Position numbers and translations under genes: made by a program. The notes below the pieces were generated by a model. That model was not told the origin of the DNA. It ran no database searches and was given only the letters and a program-made list of their open reading frames with translations. Positions 8,659 to 15,946 of a DNA stretch of 64,000 nucleotides are shown here, in pieces (the first letter of the stretch is position 1; each line of letters begins with the position of its first letter). Origin of the DNA: Deltaproteobacteria bacterium (GTDB lineage: Bacteria > Myxococcota_A > UBA9160 > SZUA-336); NCBI GenBank assembly GCA_029261925.1, contig JAJDAJ010000091.1, forward strand, positions 117,866-181,865, read 5' to 3'.

Positions 8659-8865
8659 ATGTCCCGTCTCCGGCCCCTCCTCGCCCAGCTCGCCGCCGTG
8701 CTCCTGGCGCCGCTGGTCTACTGGTACGACGCCCACGGCGCCGGGCTGTACGCCGGGGTGCTGGTGCTGCTGGTGGTGCGCGGCGTGATGCGCGAGGTCA
8801 GCCCGGCATCCCGCGAGCTCGATGCGCTGGTGGCCAAGCGCGACGGGGATTCCGGGGCCGGCTGA
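8659..8865 (+). CDS. Small membrane protein, function unknown
   Basis: The product is 68 residues with a hydrophobic hairpin: LLAQLAAVLLAPLVYWY, then GLYAGVLVLLVVRGVM, followed by a charged tail (SRELDALVAKRDGDSG). It is presumably an inner-membrane protein with two helices. The ATG at 8659 was chosen over an upstream in-frame ATG at 8593 because the latter lies inside the amidohydrolase gene and would add an arginine-rich, non-hydrophobic N-terminus. A purine run (GGGAAGCGG) precedes the start. The gene is the last of a plus-strand unit and is followed by a strong hairpin. Confidence 0.6.
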   Translation: MSRLRPLLAQLAAVLLAPLVYWYDAHGAGLYAGVLVLLVVRGVMREVSPASRELDALVAKRDGDSGAG

Positions 8866-8901
8866 GCCAGGCGGGCAGCACGCCCGGAACCGGTCCCGAT
8901 G

Positions 8902-8961
8902 GCGACCGCGAACCCGCACCCGGCCGCAGTCCTCTCGTGAGTGGGTGCGGGCCGCGGTCGC
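8902..8961 (+). terminator. Long GC-rich hairpin after the small membrane protein gene
   Basis: Two 9-bp perfect stem segments (8902-8910 with 8953-8961, and 8913-8921 with 8943-8951) are separated by a small internal loop and capped by a 21-nt loop. It starts 36 bp after the stop codon at 8865. There is no T-run, so it is either a Rho-assisted terminator or an RNA-stabilising 3' structure. Confidence 0.6.
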
Positions 8962-8976
8962 GCCGGGGGACCGAGA

Positions 8977-8996
8977 GGGGCGGCTCGGGCCGCCCC
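8977..8996 (-). terminator. 8-bp GC hairpin between convergent genes
   Basis: This is a perfect 8-bp stem (8977-8984 with 8989-8996) with the tetraloop TCGG. It begins 11 bp past the stop codon of the minus-strand dockerin gene. It lies next to the larger plus-strand hairpin, so the pair could act as a two-way terminator. No T-run follows. Confidence 0.6.
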
Positions 8997-9007
8997 GGCC
9001 GGGTACG

Positions 9008-9442
9008 TCAGTACCCGGATCCGTTGCTCATGATCCAGTCGCTGACCGCCCGGGCCCAGCCCAGGATGTCCGCGACGTTGATGGCACCGTCGTTGTCGAA
9101 GTCGAACAGGTGCGACTGGCGCACGGTGATCACGCCCCGGTTGGGCGAGAACTCCGAGCACCCGAACTGGTTGCAGGCGGTGCAGCGCACGACCATCTCG
9201 GGGATCGAGATCGGGACCACCGCCATTCTCTCGCCCCGATCGACCACGACGCTGCCGACCTCGATGGCCTCGAGCGGCTCCTGGAAGCAGATGATCTCCT
9301 CGGTGCCGTCCGCAGGCTCCACCGTCAGGTTGAAGTCGAGCGGGGCGTCGGGCTCCAGGTAGATGTCGGTGTCGATCGCCTGACCCGGCGCCGCCGCCGG
9401 CGCGAGCAGGACGAGCATCGCGGGCAGGATCCATCGCAGCAT
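9008..9442 (-). CDS. Secreted protein with C-terminal dockerin-like repeat
   Basis: The product is 144 residues. A signal peptide (MLRWILPAMLVLLAPAAAPGQA) is followed by a beta-rich domain with a Cys pair (RCTACNQFGC). One dockerin-type calcium loop-helix ends the protein: FDFDNDGAINVADILGWARA. In cellulosomal bacteria such repeats bind cohesins; in deltaproteobacteria they occur alone at the ends of secreted proteins with unknown partners. The start at 9442 was chosen over 9475 because AAGGAGG sits 7 nt before it and the signal peptide begins there. Two GTGA-N6-TCAC palindromes lie upstream. Confidence 0.8.
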   Translation of the reverse strand: MLRWILPAMLVLLAPAAAPGQAIDTDIYLEPDAPLDFNLTVEPADGTEEIICFQEPLEAIEVGSVVVDRGERMAVVPISIPEMVVRCTACNQFGCSEFSPNRGVITVRQSHLFDFDNDGAINVADILGWARAVSDWIMSNGSGY

Positions 9443-9498
9443 CGGGACGCCTCCTTCGGGATACATCTCCTGCATCGGGCGAGCGCCTGCTCCGCTGC

Positions 9499-9512
9499 GT
9501 GAGCCGACTCAC
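9499..9512. promoter_or_regulatory. Candidate CRP/FNR-family operator, site 1
   Basis: The sequence reads GTGA, six bases, TCAC, inside a larger perfect 7-4-7 inverted repeat (9497-9514). GTGA-N6-TCAC is the core consensus for CRP-type regulators. It is centred about 63 bp upstream of the dockerin gene start at 9442. The same structure could also fold as an RNA hairpin. Confidence 0.45.
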
Positions 9513-9530
9513 GCGCGCGTGCGCGCGCGT
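9511..9530. repeat. Alternating purine-pyrimidine tract
   Basis: These 20 bases alternate strictly between purine and pyrimidine, mostly as CG steps, the composition that most readily forms Z-DNA under negative supercoiling. It lies between the two CRP-like palindromes. Confidence 0.5.
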
Positions 9531-9540
9531 CCCCGTCGAC

Positions 9541-9554
9541 GTGACGTCGGTCAC
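9541..9554. promoter_or_regulatory. Candidate CRP/FNR-family operator, site 2
   Basis: This is a second GTGA-N6-TCAC, inside a 6-4-6 inverted repeat (9540-9555). Its centre is 42 bp from site 1, four helical turns, so both would face the same side of the DNA. It is also 24 bp past the stop codon of the minus-strand TonB receptor, so a terminator role is an alternative. Confidence 0.45.
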
Positions 9555-9577
9555 GCCGCCCCGCACTCCGGCCCGGC

Positions 9578-11692
9578 TCAGAAGCTCTGGCGCAGGTGCA
9601 CGATCAGGCTGCGTCCCTCTCCGGGGAGGCGCTCGCCGCGCGCGACGTCGCGGCCCTCGAAGCGCGCGAACCCGGCGAGGTGCTCGCGGTAGCGGCGATC
9701 GAGAGCGTTGTGCAGCGCCACGCCGAGCGTCAGCCCCCGGGCCGGTCGCCAGCTGGCGCGCAGGTTGAGCAGGGTGTGGCCGCTGCTGCGCTGCTCGCCG
9801 TTGGTCACCGAGACGCGCCGCTGGGCGTCGGCGAACACGCCCTCGAGCTCGAGCTTCCAGCGCTCGCTCTCCCAGATCAGCGCGGCCATGCCGCTCAGCG
9901 GTGAGATCCGGTACAGATCGTCGCGCACGTCGCGCCTGCGCCCGCGTGCGACCCCGAGCACGCCCTCGAGGCGGAGGTCGGCCGTCAGTCGCGCGCTCCA
10001 GCTCACGTCGGCACCGATGATCCGCGCGTCGACGTTCGCGAAGCGCAGGGGCGTGGGGTCTCCGTTCAGCGCGCTCACCATCTCGACCGGCGAGTCCACC
10101 ACCCCGACTGTCGCGTCCACGGGCACGCCCTGGATGTAGTCGTCCACCTCGCGCCAGAACAGGCGCGGGGCGAGGCGCAGCACGGGCCCGCTCCAGGTCA
10201 CGCCGAGCTCGAGCTCGTGCGAGACCTCGGGCTCGAGATCGGGATCACCCACGTGGTTGTTGCCGTCCGCGAGCCCCGCGGTCGCCTCGATCGGGATCCA
10301 CGCGTAGCGCTCGATGTAGGCCGGCGAGCGCGTCTTGCGCGCCCCCCCGAGAAGCAGCGTGATCCGGTCGTGGACCATGAGCTCCACGCGCAGCGCCCAG
10401 TCCAGGTTGTCGTCGGTGCGGCGGCGCGCGCTGGCGTTGAACGCCGCCGCCAGCCCCTGCGCGGGAGCTGGCAGCATCGCCGCCAGTGCTGCGTCGTCCG
10501 CGTCGGTGACGACGCGGTCGTAGCGCACACCCGCCTCCACGCGCACGCGGGCCCCGAGCTCCCCGGCCCACTCCGCGTAGGCTCCGGCGCGGTGGTGCGT
10601 CACGTCCTCGAAGCTGTCCACGAAGAAGGCCGCGACGTTCGGGTTACGCACGCGCATGTCGTGCTCCTCGCGCTGCCCGTCCGCACCCAGCCGCAGCTCG
10701 CCTCCGGCGGCGGCCAGCCGGGCATCCACACCCCAGCCGCGGCCGCGGCCGCGGGCGTCGGCGAGGCGCGCGTCGGCGGGGCTGGACGGCCCGGGGCGCA
10801 GGCTGCCGTCCATGCGGTGGTCCACGTCGCTGCCGGACAGCCGCGCGCGCAGCCGCAGGTCGCCGATCTCGCCGACGTACCCCAGGCGCAGCAGCTTGCT
10901 GTCGAAGAAGCGGACGTCCAGCGGCAGCGCGGGCGTGCCGGACTCGCCGGTGCGCAGCTGCCGCGCGTCGAGCTCGAGCTCGTGCACGCCCAGGCGCACG
11001 CCGCCGCCGAGCCCGAAGCTCGTGCGCTCGTAGCGCGTCGGCCGGACCTCGCCGCCGTCGAAGTCGCGGTCGCGGCCACGCTCGCGGCTGAAGCTGGCGT
11101 GAGCGCGCAGGCGGGGCGTGGACGCCGCGAGCCTGCCATGGCCGCGCAGCCCGCGATCCGCGCTCGACGTGGTCAGGTCCGCGTGCCCGTGGAGCTCCCG
11201 GTCCGGGCCCTCGGCGAAGCGGCTCCCCAGCGACCGGGCCAGGATCACGCCGCCGGGAGCGCCGGCACCGGCGCTCACCGGGGCGATGCCGCGCTGCAGC
11301 TCGAGGCGGTCGAGCAGCCCCGGTGGCAGGTAGTGCAGCGGCGGGTCCATCCGGTTGGGCCCACCGCTGACCGGGGCCATGCCGTCCACCTCGACGCGCA
11401 CGCGGTGGCCCGAGAGGCCCCGGTAGCTCACCAGGCCCGAGATCGGGCCGTTGCCCTGCACCGCAGCACCGGGCAGGCGCTGGAGCAGGCGCGCGGTGTC
11501 GGAGGGCGGGGCCGCGATGTCCAGCATGTCGACGCTCGCCGGCGTGGGGTTCCCGGGCTCGGCCCAGATCGTGATGCGTGGGGGTTCCTCGGGCTGGGTG
11601 TTCCCGGTCCCGGCATCGGCGCACGCCCGCCGCGCGCACGGAATGCACGCGCAGACGACGAGCGCCGCGACGCCGTAGCGCAGCGGTCTCAT
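9578..11692 (-). CDS. TonB-dependent receptor, copper-receptor-like
   Basis: This is a 704-residue outer-membrane receptor: a signal peptide, a plug domain with LLQRLPGAAVQG, a segment reading PNRMDPPLHYLPPGLLDR, then a long beta-barrel ending in SLIVHLRQSF with a C-terminal Phe. The RMDPP segment recalls the plug of OprC/NosA copper receptors (inference from family knowledge). The Cys/His-rich protein encoded just upstream resembles DUF2946 proteins that often accompany such receptors. The AGGAGAG ribosome site directly precedes the ATG. A GC hairpin separates it from the upstream gene, so read-through may be partial. Confidence 0.9.
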   Translation of the reverse strand: MRPLRYGVAALVVCACIPCARRACADAGTGNTQPEEPPRITIWAEPGNPTPASVDMLDIAAPPSDTARLLQRLPGAAVQGNGPISGLVSYRGLSGHRVRVEVDGMAPVSGGPNRMDPPLHYLPPGLLDRLELQRGIAPVSAGAGAPGGVILARSLGSRFAEGPDRELHGHADLTTSSADRGLRGHGRLAASTPRLRAHASFSRERGRDRDFDGGEVRPTRYERTSFGLGGGVRLGVHELELDARQLRTGESGTPALPLDVRFFDSKLLRLGYVGEIGDLRLRARLSGSDVDHRMDGSLRPGPSSPADARLADARGRGRGWGVDARLAAAGGELRLGADGQREEHDMRVRNPNVAAFFVDSFEDVTHHRAGAYAEWAGELGARVRVEAGVRYDRVVTDADDAALAAMLPAPAQGLAAAFNASARRRTDDNLDWALRVELMVHDRITLLLGGARKTRSPAYIERYAWIPIEATAGLADGNNHVGDPDLEPEVSHELELGVTWSGPVLRLAPRLFWREVDDYIQGVPVDATVGVVDSPVEMVSALNGDPTPLRFANVDARIIGADVSWSARLTADLRLEGVLGVARGRRRDVRDDLYRISPLSGMAALIWESERWKLELEGVFADAQRRVSVTNGEQRSSGHTLLNLRASWRPARGLTLGVALHNALDRRYREHLAGFARFEGRDVARGERLPGEGRSLIVHLRQSF

Positions 11693-11708
11693 CTCTCTCC
11701 TCCGGGGT

Positions 11709-11725
11709 GGGGCGCGGCGCGCCCC
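11709..11725 (-). terminator. GC hairpin between the small secreted protein and TonB receptor genes
   Basis: This is a 7-3-7 perfect hairpin (GGGGCGC, loop GGC, GCGCCCC). It lies 21 bp past the small gene's stop codon and 16 bp before the receptor start. It may attenuate expression of the receptor. Confidence 0.45.
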
Positions 11726-11746
11726 CTGGGCACGGTTGTCTCGGGC

Positions 11747-12148
11747 TCAGGCGAGGAGGGAGGCGATGGGCACCGGCTCGGGTGCCGCCGGATGACCGGG
11801 ACGTGAAGCCGGTCGCTCCGCGATCGGCACGGGTCGCGGAGCCGGGCGCAGCCGGAGCGGCCCGGGGGGCGTCAGGGCCGGCTGCGCACGATCTCGATGC
11901 GCCGCGCCGGGCACATCGGTCCCGCAGCCGCAGGGGCAGCGCGCCGCCCATCCCGGTGGCTCGGGAGTCTGCGGCCCTGCCACGGCGTGGAACGGACACG
12001 GCGGTGCCTGGTCGAGCGCGTCGGTCGCCTGGTGCCAGGCCGCGTGCTGCTCGCGCTCCGCTGCATCGAGCCACGCGTCGTATGGAAGGCACAGACCGGC
12101 CGCGTAGGCGAGGGCAATCAGCCCGCGGACGAGGCGTCGCGGCCGCAT
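11747..12148 (-). CDS. Small Cys/His-rich secreted protein (DUF2946-like)
   Basis: The product is 133 residues. A hydrophobic N-terminus (LVRGLIALAYAAGLCLP) is followed by AAWHQATDAL, a PPCPFHAV element and RCPCGCGTDV, then a Pro/Arg-rich tail. The Cys/His clusters could bind metal. DUF2946-type proteins are commonly encoded beside TonB-dependent copper receptors, and here a copper-receptor-like gene follows on the same strand. I cannot confirm family membership by eye. The ATG at 12148 begins the hydrophobic segment; no clear ribosome site is seen. Confidence 0.6.
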   Translation of the reverse strand: MRPRRLVRGLIALAYAAGLCLPYDAWLDAAEREQHAAWHQATDALDQAPPCPFHAVAGPQTPEPPGWAARCPCGCGTDVPGAAHRDRAQPALTPPGPLRLRPAPRPVPIAERPASRPGHPAAPEPVPIASLLA

Positions 12149-12265
12149 GTCAACGGGTGTATCCCAGGCGATCCGGGACGTCCAGCGCCCCGCGCGCGGT
12201 TGACCTCCGCCGTGGCCCGGCAGACCATGCCCGGGCCGGGGGAGCCCGGCGTGAGGGGAGAGACG

Positions 12266-13048
12266 ATGTCCACCGGACGGCTTGCGGGCAAGGTGGCGAT
12301 CGTGACGGGCGCCGCCCGCGGCATGGGCGCGGAGACCGCGCGGCTCTTCGCCGCGGAGGGCGCGCGCGTGGTGCTGGGCGACGTCGTCGACGACGGCGTG
12401 CGCGAGGTCGCCGCCGGGATCGGTGCGTCGGCGCGGGCCGTCCGCCTCGACGTCACCCGCGAGGACGACTGGGAGGCGGCCGTGCGCGCGGCGCTCGACG
12501 CCTTCGGCCGGCTCGACGTCCTGGTCAACAATGCGGGCATCGCGCACAGCGCGCCGACGCTCGACTGCAAGCCCGACGACTTCCGCCGCGTGCTCGAGGT
12601 CAACCTGGTCGGTCCCTTCCTGGGGACGCGCGCCGTCGCGCCCGTCATGGGCGAGAGCGGCGGCGGCTCGATCATCAACATCTCGTCGGTGCAGGGCATG
12701 GTGGGCCGCGCCGGGCTGCCCGCGTACACCGCCAGCAAGTTCGGGCTGCGCGGGCTGACCAAGACCACCGCGCTCGACCTCGGCGTGCTCGGCGTGCGGG
12801 TCAACTCGATTCACCCCGGCGGTGTCGACACGCAGCTGCTGCGCGAGGCGGCGGGCGGCATCGAGCTGAGCACCGAGGTGGTGGATCGCGTCCATGCGCA
12901 CCTGCCGGTCCCGCGCGTGGGCCGGCCCCGCGACATCGCGGCCACGAGCCTGTTCCTGGCCTCGGACGAGTCGGCCTACATCACGGGGACCGAGATCGTG
13001 GTCGACGGGGGCCTGATCGCCGGCATTCCCGGCGCGGGAGGACGCTGA
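12266..13048 (+). CDS. Short-chain dehydrogenase/reductase (SDR)
   Basis: This is a 260-residue classical SDR with every motif intact: VTGAARGMGAE for cofactor binding, VNNAGIAH, the catalytic Ser in ISSVQG, YTASKFG for Tyr/Lys, and ITGTEIVVDGG at the end. Similar enzymes are called cyclopentanol or 3-alpha-hydroxysteroid dehydrogenases, but the substrate is open. The ATG at 12266 follows GAGGGGAGAG. Its last base overlaps the start of the DUF3604 gene (TGATG), so these genes and the dehydrogenase after them form one transcription unit. Confidence 0.94.
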   Translation: MSTGRLAGKVAIVTGAARGMGAETARLFAAEGARVVLGDVVDDGVREVAAGIGASARAVRLDVTREDDWEAAVRAALDAFGRLDVLVNNAGIAHSAPTLDCKPDDFRRVLEVNLVGPFLGTRAVAPVMGESGGGSIINISSVQGMVGRAGLPAYTASKFGLRGLTKTTALDLGVLGVRVNSIHPGGVDTQLLREAAGGIELSTEVVDRVHAHLPVPRVGRPRDIAATSLFLASDESAYITGTEIVVDGGLIAGIPGAGGR

Positions 13049-14904
13049 TGCGAGGCTGGATCGGCCTGCTCTTGATGGCAGCGGCGCTGCTGATCGGGGC
13101 GAGGCCGTCGCCTGCGGCCGAGGAGCCGGCGTGCGAGGCGCGCGACCCGCTGCGGCGCGTGTTCTGGGGCGACCTGCATGTTCACACCGGGCTCTCGATG
13201 GACGCGCAGATGTTCGGCACGCGCCTGCGTCCCGACGACGCCTACCGCTTCGCGCGCGGGGAGTCTCTCGACGTGCTGCGCGTGGGAGGCGGCGAGCCGG
13301 AGGCGTGGCAGATCGAGCGACCGCTCGACTTCGCGGCCGTGACCGATCACGCGATGAACTTCGGTGGGATGCGGCTGTGCACCACGCCGGGCACACCGGT
13401 GTACGACTCCGCCGGCTGCCGGCAGTACCGCGAGCCGTTCGTGCCGGGAGGCCTCTCCGAGGGCGTGCGCGAGATCTTCGGCCGCATGCGGCTGCTGCTC
13501 TCGCCCTCGATCTGCGGCGCCGACGGCCGGCTCTGCCGCGAGGCCGCGGCCGACGTCTGGCGCGAGACCATCGAGTCCGCCGAGCGCTGGAACGACGGCG
13601 CCCCCGACTGCGGGTTCACGACCTTCGTCGCCTACGAGTACACGGCCACCCCGGAGGGCCGCACCAAGGTCCATCGCAACGTGATCTTCCGCAACGCCAC
13701 GGTACCGGAGCTGCCCGTGTCCTACGCCGACGAGCCCACGGCCGTCGGACTGTGGCGCCAGCTGCGCCGCCAGTGCCTCGACGCGGGCACCGGCTGCGAC
13801 GCGCTGGCGATCCCGCACAACCCGAACCTGAGCAACGGGCAGATGTTCACGATCGAGTACCCGGAGGGCAGCACGCGCGAGCAGCAGATCGAGCTGGCGC
13901 GGCTGCGCGCCGGCATGGAGCCGGTGGTCGAGATGATGCAGATGAAGGGCGACTCGGAGTGCCGCCAGGGCATGTGGAACGTGCTCGGCAGCGACGAGCT
14001 CTGCGACTTCGAGAAGCTGCGCGTGAATCCCGATCCGCCCGACTGCCGCGACGGTACCGGCGCCGGCGCGCTCGCCGAGGAGGGCTGCGTGTCGCGCCTG
14101 GACTACGCGCGCTACGCGCTGATCGAGGGCCTGCGCGAGGCCGACCGCATCGGCGTGAACCCGTACGCGTTCGGGCTGATCGCGGCCACCGACATCCACA
14201 CCGGAATGCCCGGACCGGTCGAGGAGCACGCCGCCGTGCCGCCGACCGCGCAGAGCGCGGTCCCGGGCATGAACCCGGGCGGCCTGGCGGCGGTCTGGGC
14301 CGAGGAGAACACCCGCGAGGCGCTCTTCGAGGCGCTGCGCCGGCGCGAGGTCTACGGCACCAGCGGGCCCCGGATGACCGTGCGCCTCTTCGGCGGCTGG
14401 GACTACCCCGACGAGCTGTGCGCCGGCCACGACCTGGCGCGAGCGGGCTACGCGGGCGGGGTGCCGATGGGCTCGGATCTGCCGCCGCGCCCCGTCGGCG
14501 CGGGGGCGCCCGTGCTGGCCGTCTCGGCGCTGCGCGATCCCGGCACCCGGCAGCACCCGGGCCACCTGCTCCAGCGCGTGCAGATCGTGAAGGGCTGGGC
14601 GGAGCCCGACGGGCGCTTCCAGCAGCGCGTGTACGACGTGGCCGGCGACGCCCCGGGCGCTGCGGGCGTGGATCCCGCGACCTGCCAGCCGCGCGGTCCC
14701 GGTGCCGCGGCGCTCTGCGGCGTGTGGCGCGATCCCGAGTTCGATCCCGCCCGCCGCGCCGTCTACTACGCGCGCGTGCTCGAGAACCCGAGCTGTCGCT
14801 ACGACGGCTGGGCCTGCGTGCGCTCGGGCGAGTGCCCCGCCGGACCGGCGCTGATCCAGGAGCGCGCCTGGACCGCGCCGGTGTGGTACGCGCCGCTGCC
14901 ATGA
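13048..14904 (+). CDS. DUF3604 family protein, copy 2
   Basis: The product is 618 residues with signal peptide MRGWIGLLLMAAALLIGA. It carries VFWGDLHVHTGLSMDAQMF, LDFAAVTDHAMN (the Glu seen in other copies is Met here), IPHNPNLSNG, MKGDSECRQG, GTSGPRMTVRLFGGW and IQERAWTAPVWY. The HVHT and TDHA clusters suggest PHP-like metal binding. Conserved Cys residues (CEARDPLR, ENPSCRYDGWAC) suggest extracytoplasmic disulfides. It is co-translated with an SDR upstream (TGATG) and a beta-hydroxyacid dehydrogenase downstream (ATGA). That implies a pathway linking a periplasmic hydrolysis to cytoplasmic oxidation (inference). Confidence 0.93.
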   Translation: MRGWIGLLLMAAALLIGARPSPAAEEPACEARDPLRRVFWGDLHVHTGLSMDAQMFGTRLRPDDAYRFARGESLDVLRVGGGEPEAWQIERPLDFAAVTDHAMNFGGMRLCTTPGTPVYDSAGCRQYREPFVPGGLSEGVREIFGRMRLLLSPSICGADGRLCREAAADVWRETIESAERWNDGAPDCGFTTFVAYEYTATPEGRTKVHRNVIFRNATVPELPVSYADEPTAVGLWRQLRRQCLDAGTGCDALAIPHNPNLSNGQMFTIEYPEGSTREQQIELARLRAGMEPVVEMMQMKGDSECRQGMWNVLGSDELCDFEKLRVNPDPPDCRDGTGAGALAEEGCVSRLDYARYALIEGLREADRIGVNPYAFGLIAATDIHTGMPGPVEEHAAVPPTAQSAVPGMNPGGLAAVWAEENTREALFEALRRREVYGTSGPRMTVRLFGGWDYPDELCAGHDLARAGYAGGVPMGSDLPPRPVGAGAPVLAVSALRDPGTRQHPGHLLQRVQIVKGWAEPDGRFQQRVYDVAGDAPGAAGVDPATCQPRGPGAAALCGVWRDPEFDPARRAVYYARVLENPSCRYDGWACVRSGECPAGPALIQERAWTAPVWYAPLP

Positions 14905-15713
14905 AGGTCGGCTTCATCGGACTGGGCGACCAGGGCGCGCCCATGGCGCGAATGCTGGCGCGCGCCGGGCACGAGCTGCACGCCTGGGCGCGGCGCGAGG
15001 CCGGCTACGCGGCGCTGGACGGCGAGCGCTTCACCCGCGCCGGCTCGCCCGCCGATCTGGCCGGGGCCTGCGAGATGATCGGACTGTGCGTGCGCGACGA
15101 TTCCGGGGTGCGCGAGATCGTGCTCGAGCGGGGGCTGCTCGAGGCCATGCTCCCCGACGCCGTGCTCCTGGTGCACGCGACCGTGAGCCCCGAGGTCTGT
15201 CGCGAGCTCGGTGCCGCGGCCCGCGGGCGCGGCGTGCACGTGCTCGACGCGCCCGTGAGCGGCGGCGGCGCGAAGGCGCTGGAGCGCGCGCTCGCCGTCA
15301 TGGTCGGCGGCGACGCCGCCGTTTTCGAGCGCGTGCGCCCGGCTCTCGAGGCGTTCGCCGATCCGCTGCGCCACGTCGGCCCGCTGGGTGCGGGCCAGAT
15401 CTGCAAGCTGCTCAACAACGCGCTGTACCACGCGAACTGGTGGCTGGCCCACGAGGCGCGCGAGCTCGGTGCCCGCGCCGGTCTCGATCCCGGGGCGCTG
15501 ACGGAGATCGTGCGGGCCGGGAGCGGCGCCTCGTTCTCCCTGGACGTGGTCGAGCGGGGCGCGGCCGCGCTGCCGCACGCGCTGAAGGACGTGGGCCTGC
15601 TCGAGGACCTGAGCGCGGAGCTCGCGGCCGACGACGGTCTGCTGCGCGCCGCCGCGCGCGCCTGCGCGGACTTCCGGCGCCGCGCGGACGCCGCCCCGGG
15701 GGAGGGTGCGTGA
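14901..15713 (+). CDS. NAD(P)-binding beta-hydroxyacid dehydrogenase (3-hydroxyisobutyrate dehydrogenase family)
   Basis: This is a 270-residue protein of the 3-hydroxyisobutyrate/6-phosphogluconate dehydrogenase family. It has the N-terminal Rossmann motif VGFIGLGDQGAPMA, the substrate-binding DAPVSGGGAKALE, and the catalytic lysine in GQICKLLNNAL. It oxidises a beta-hydroxy acid with NAD(P); the specific acid is not apparent. At 270 residues it is slightly shorter than the usual 290-300. Its ATG overlaps the stop codon of the DUF3604 gene, so it ends the operon that starts with the SDR at 12266. Confidence 0.92.
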   Translation: MKVGFIGLGDQGAPMARMLARAGHELHAWARREAGYAALDGERFTRAGSPADLAGACEMIGLCVRDDSGVREIVLERGLLEAMLPDAVLLVHATVSPEVCRELGAAARGRGVHVLDAPVSGGGAKALERALAVMVGGDAAVFERVRPALEAFADPLRHVGPLGAGQICKLLNNALYHANWWLAHEARELGARAGLDPGALTEIVRAGSGASFSLDVVERGAAALPHALKDVGLLEDLSAELAADDGLLRAAARACADFRRRADAAPGEGA

Positions 15714-15801
15714 TCGCCCCGGACGCCTCAGCGTGCCCCGGGCCCGGCCAGCGGAACGAGCGGCGCCCGTGGCCACGTCGAACCGCGCGTCGTTGATCAC
15801 G

Positions 15802-15825
15802 CGGGCTGTGCGATTGCTCAGCCCG
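15802..15825 (+). terminator. Weak hairpin after the dehydrogenase gene
   Basis: This is a 7-bp perfect stem (15802-15808 with 15819-15825) with a 10-nt loop and no T-run. It lies 88 bp past the stop codon at 15713. It could equally be an operator for the next gene. The remaining bases between 15714 and 15904 show no other structure that I can see. Confidence 0.35.
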
Positions 15826-15873
15826 TCGGCGGAGCTCGGTCGGTACGTTCACCCCGGTACCGGCGCGGGCTGC

Positions 15874-15900
15874 TAGGCTGCGCCCGGCCGACCGGGAGGA
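15874..15900 (+). promoter_or_regulatory. -10-like element and ribosome-binding site pointing to an ATC start at 15905
   Basis: TAGGCT (15874-15879) resembles a -10 box, and GGGAGGA (15894-15900) is a near-perfect Shine-Dalgarno. The first codon at correct spacing in the DUF3604 frame is ATC at 15905, not ATG, GTG or TTG. No -35 match is apparent. Confidence 0.45.
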
Positions 15901-15946
15901 CGCGATCTCACGCCGCACGTTCAGCCCACGACTGCACGCGCTGGGG

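Noticed and set aside
12142..12153. TTGACA on the minus strand overlapping the start of the small Cys/His-rich gene
   Set aside because: It overlaps the ATG itself and no -10 element lies 16-18 bp downstream, so it is probably coincidence.
15794..15904. An earlier conventional start for DUF3604 copy 3
   Set aside because: Reading the frame codon by codon from the stop at 15794 gives no ATG, GTG or TTG before 15947.
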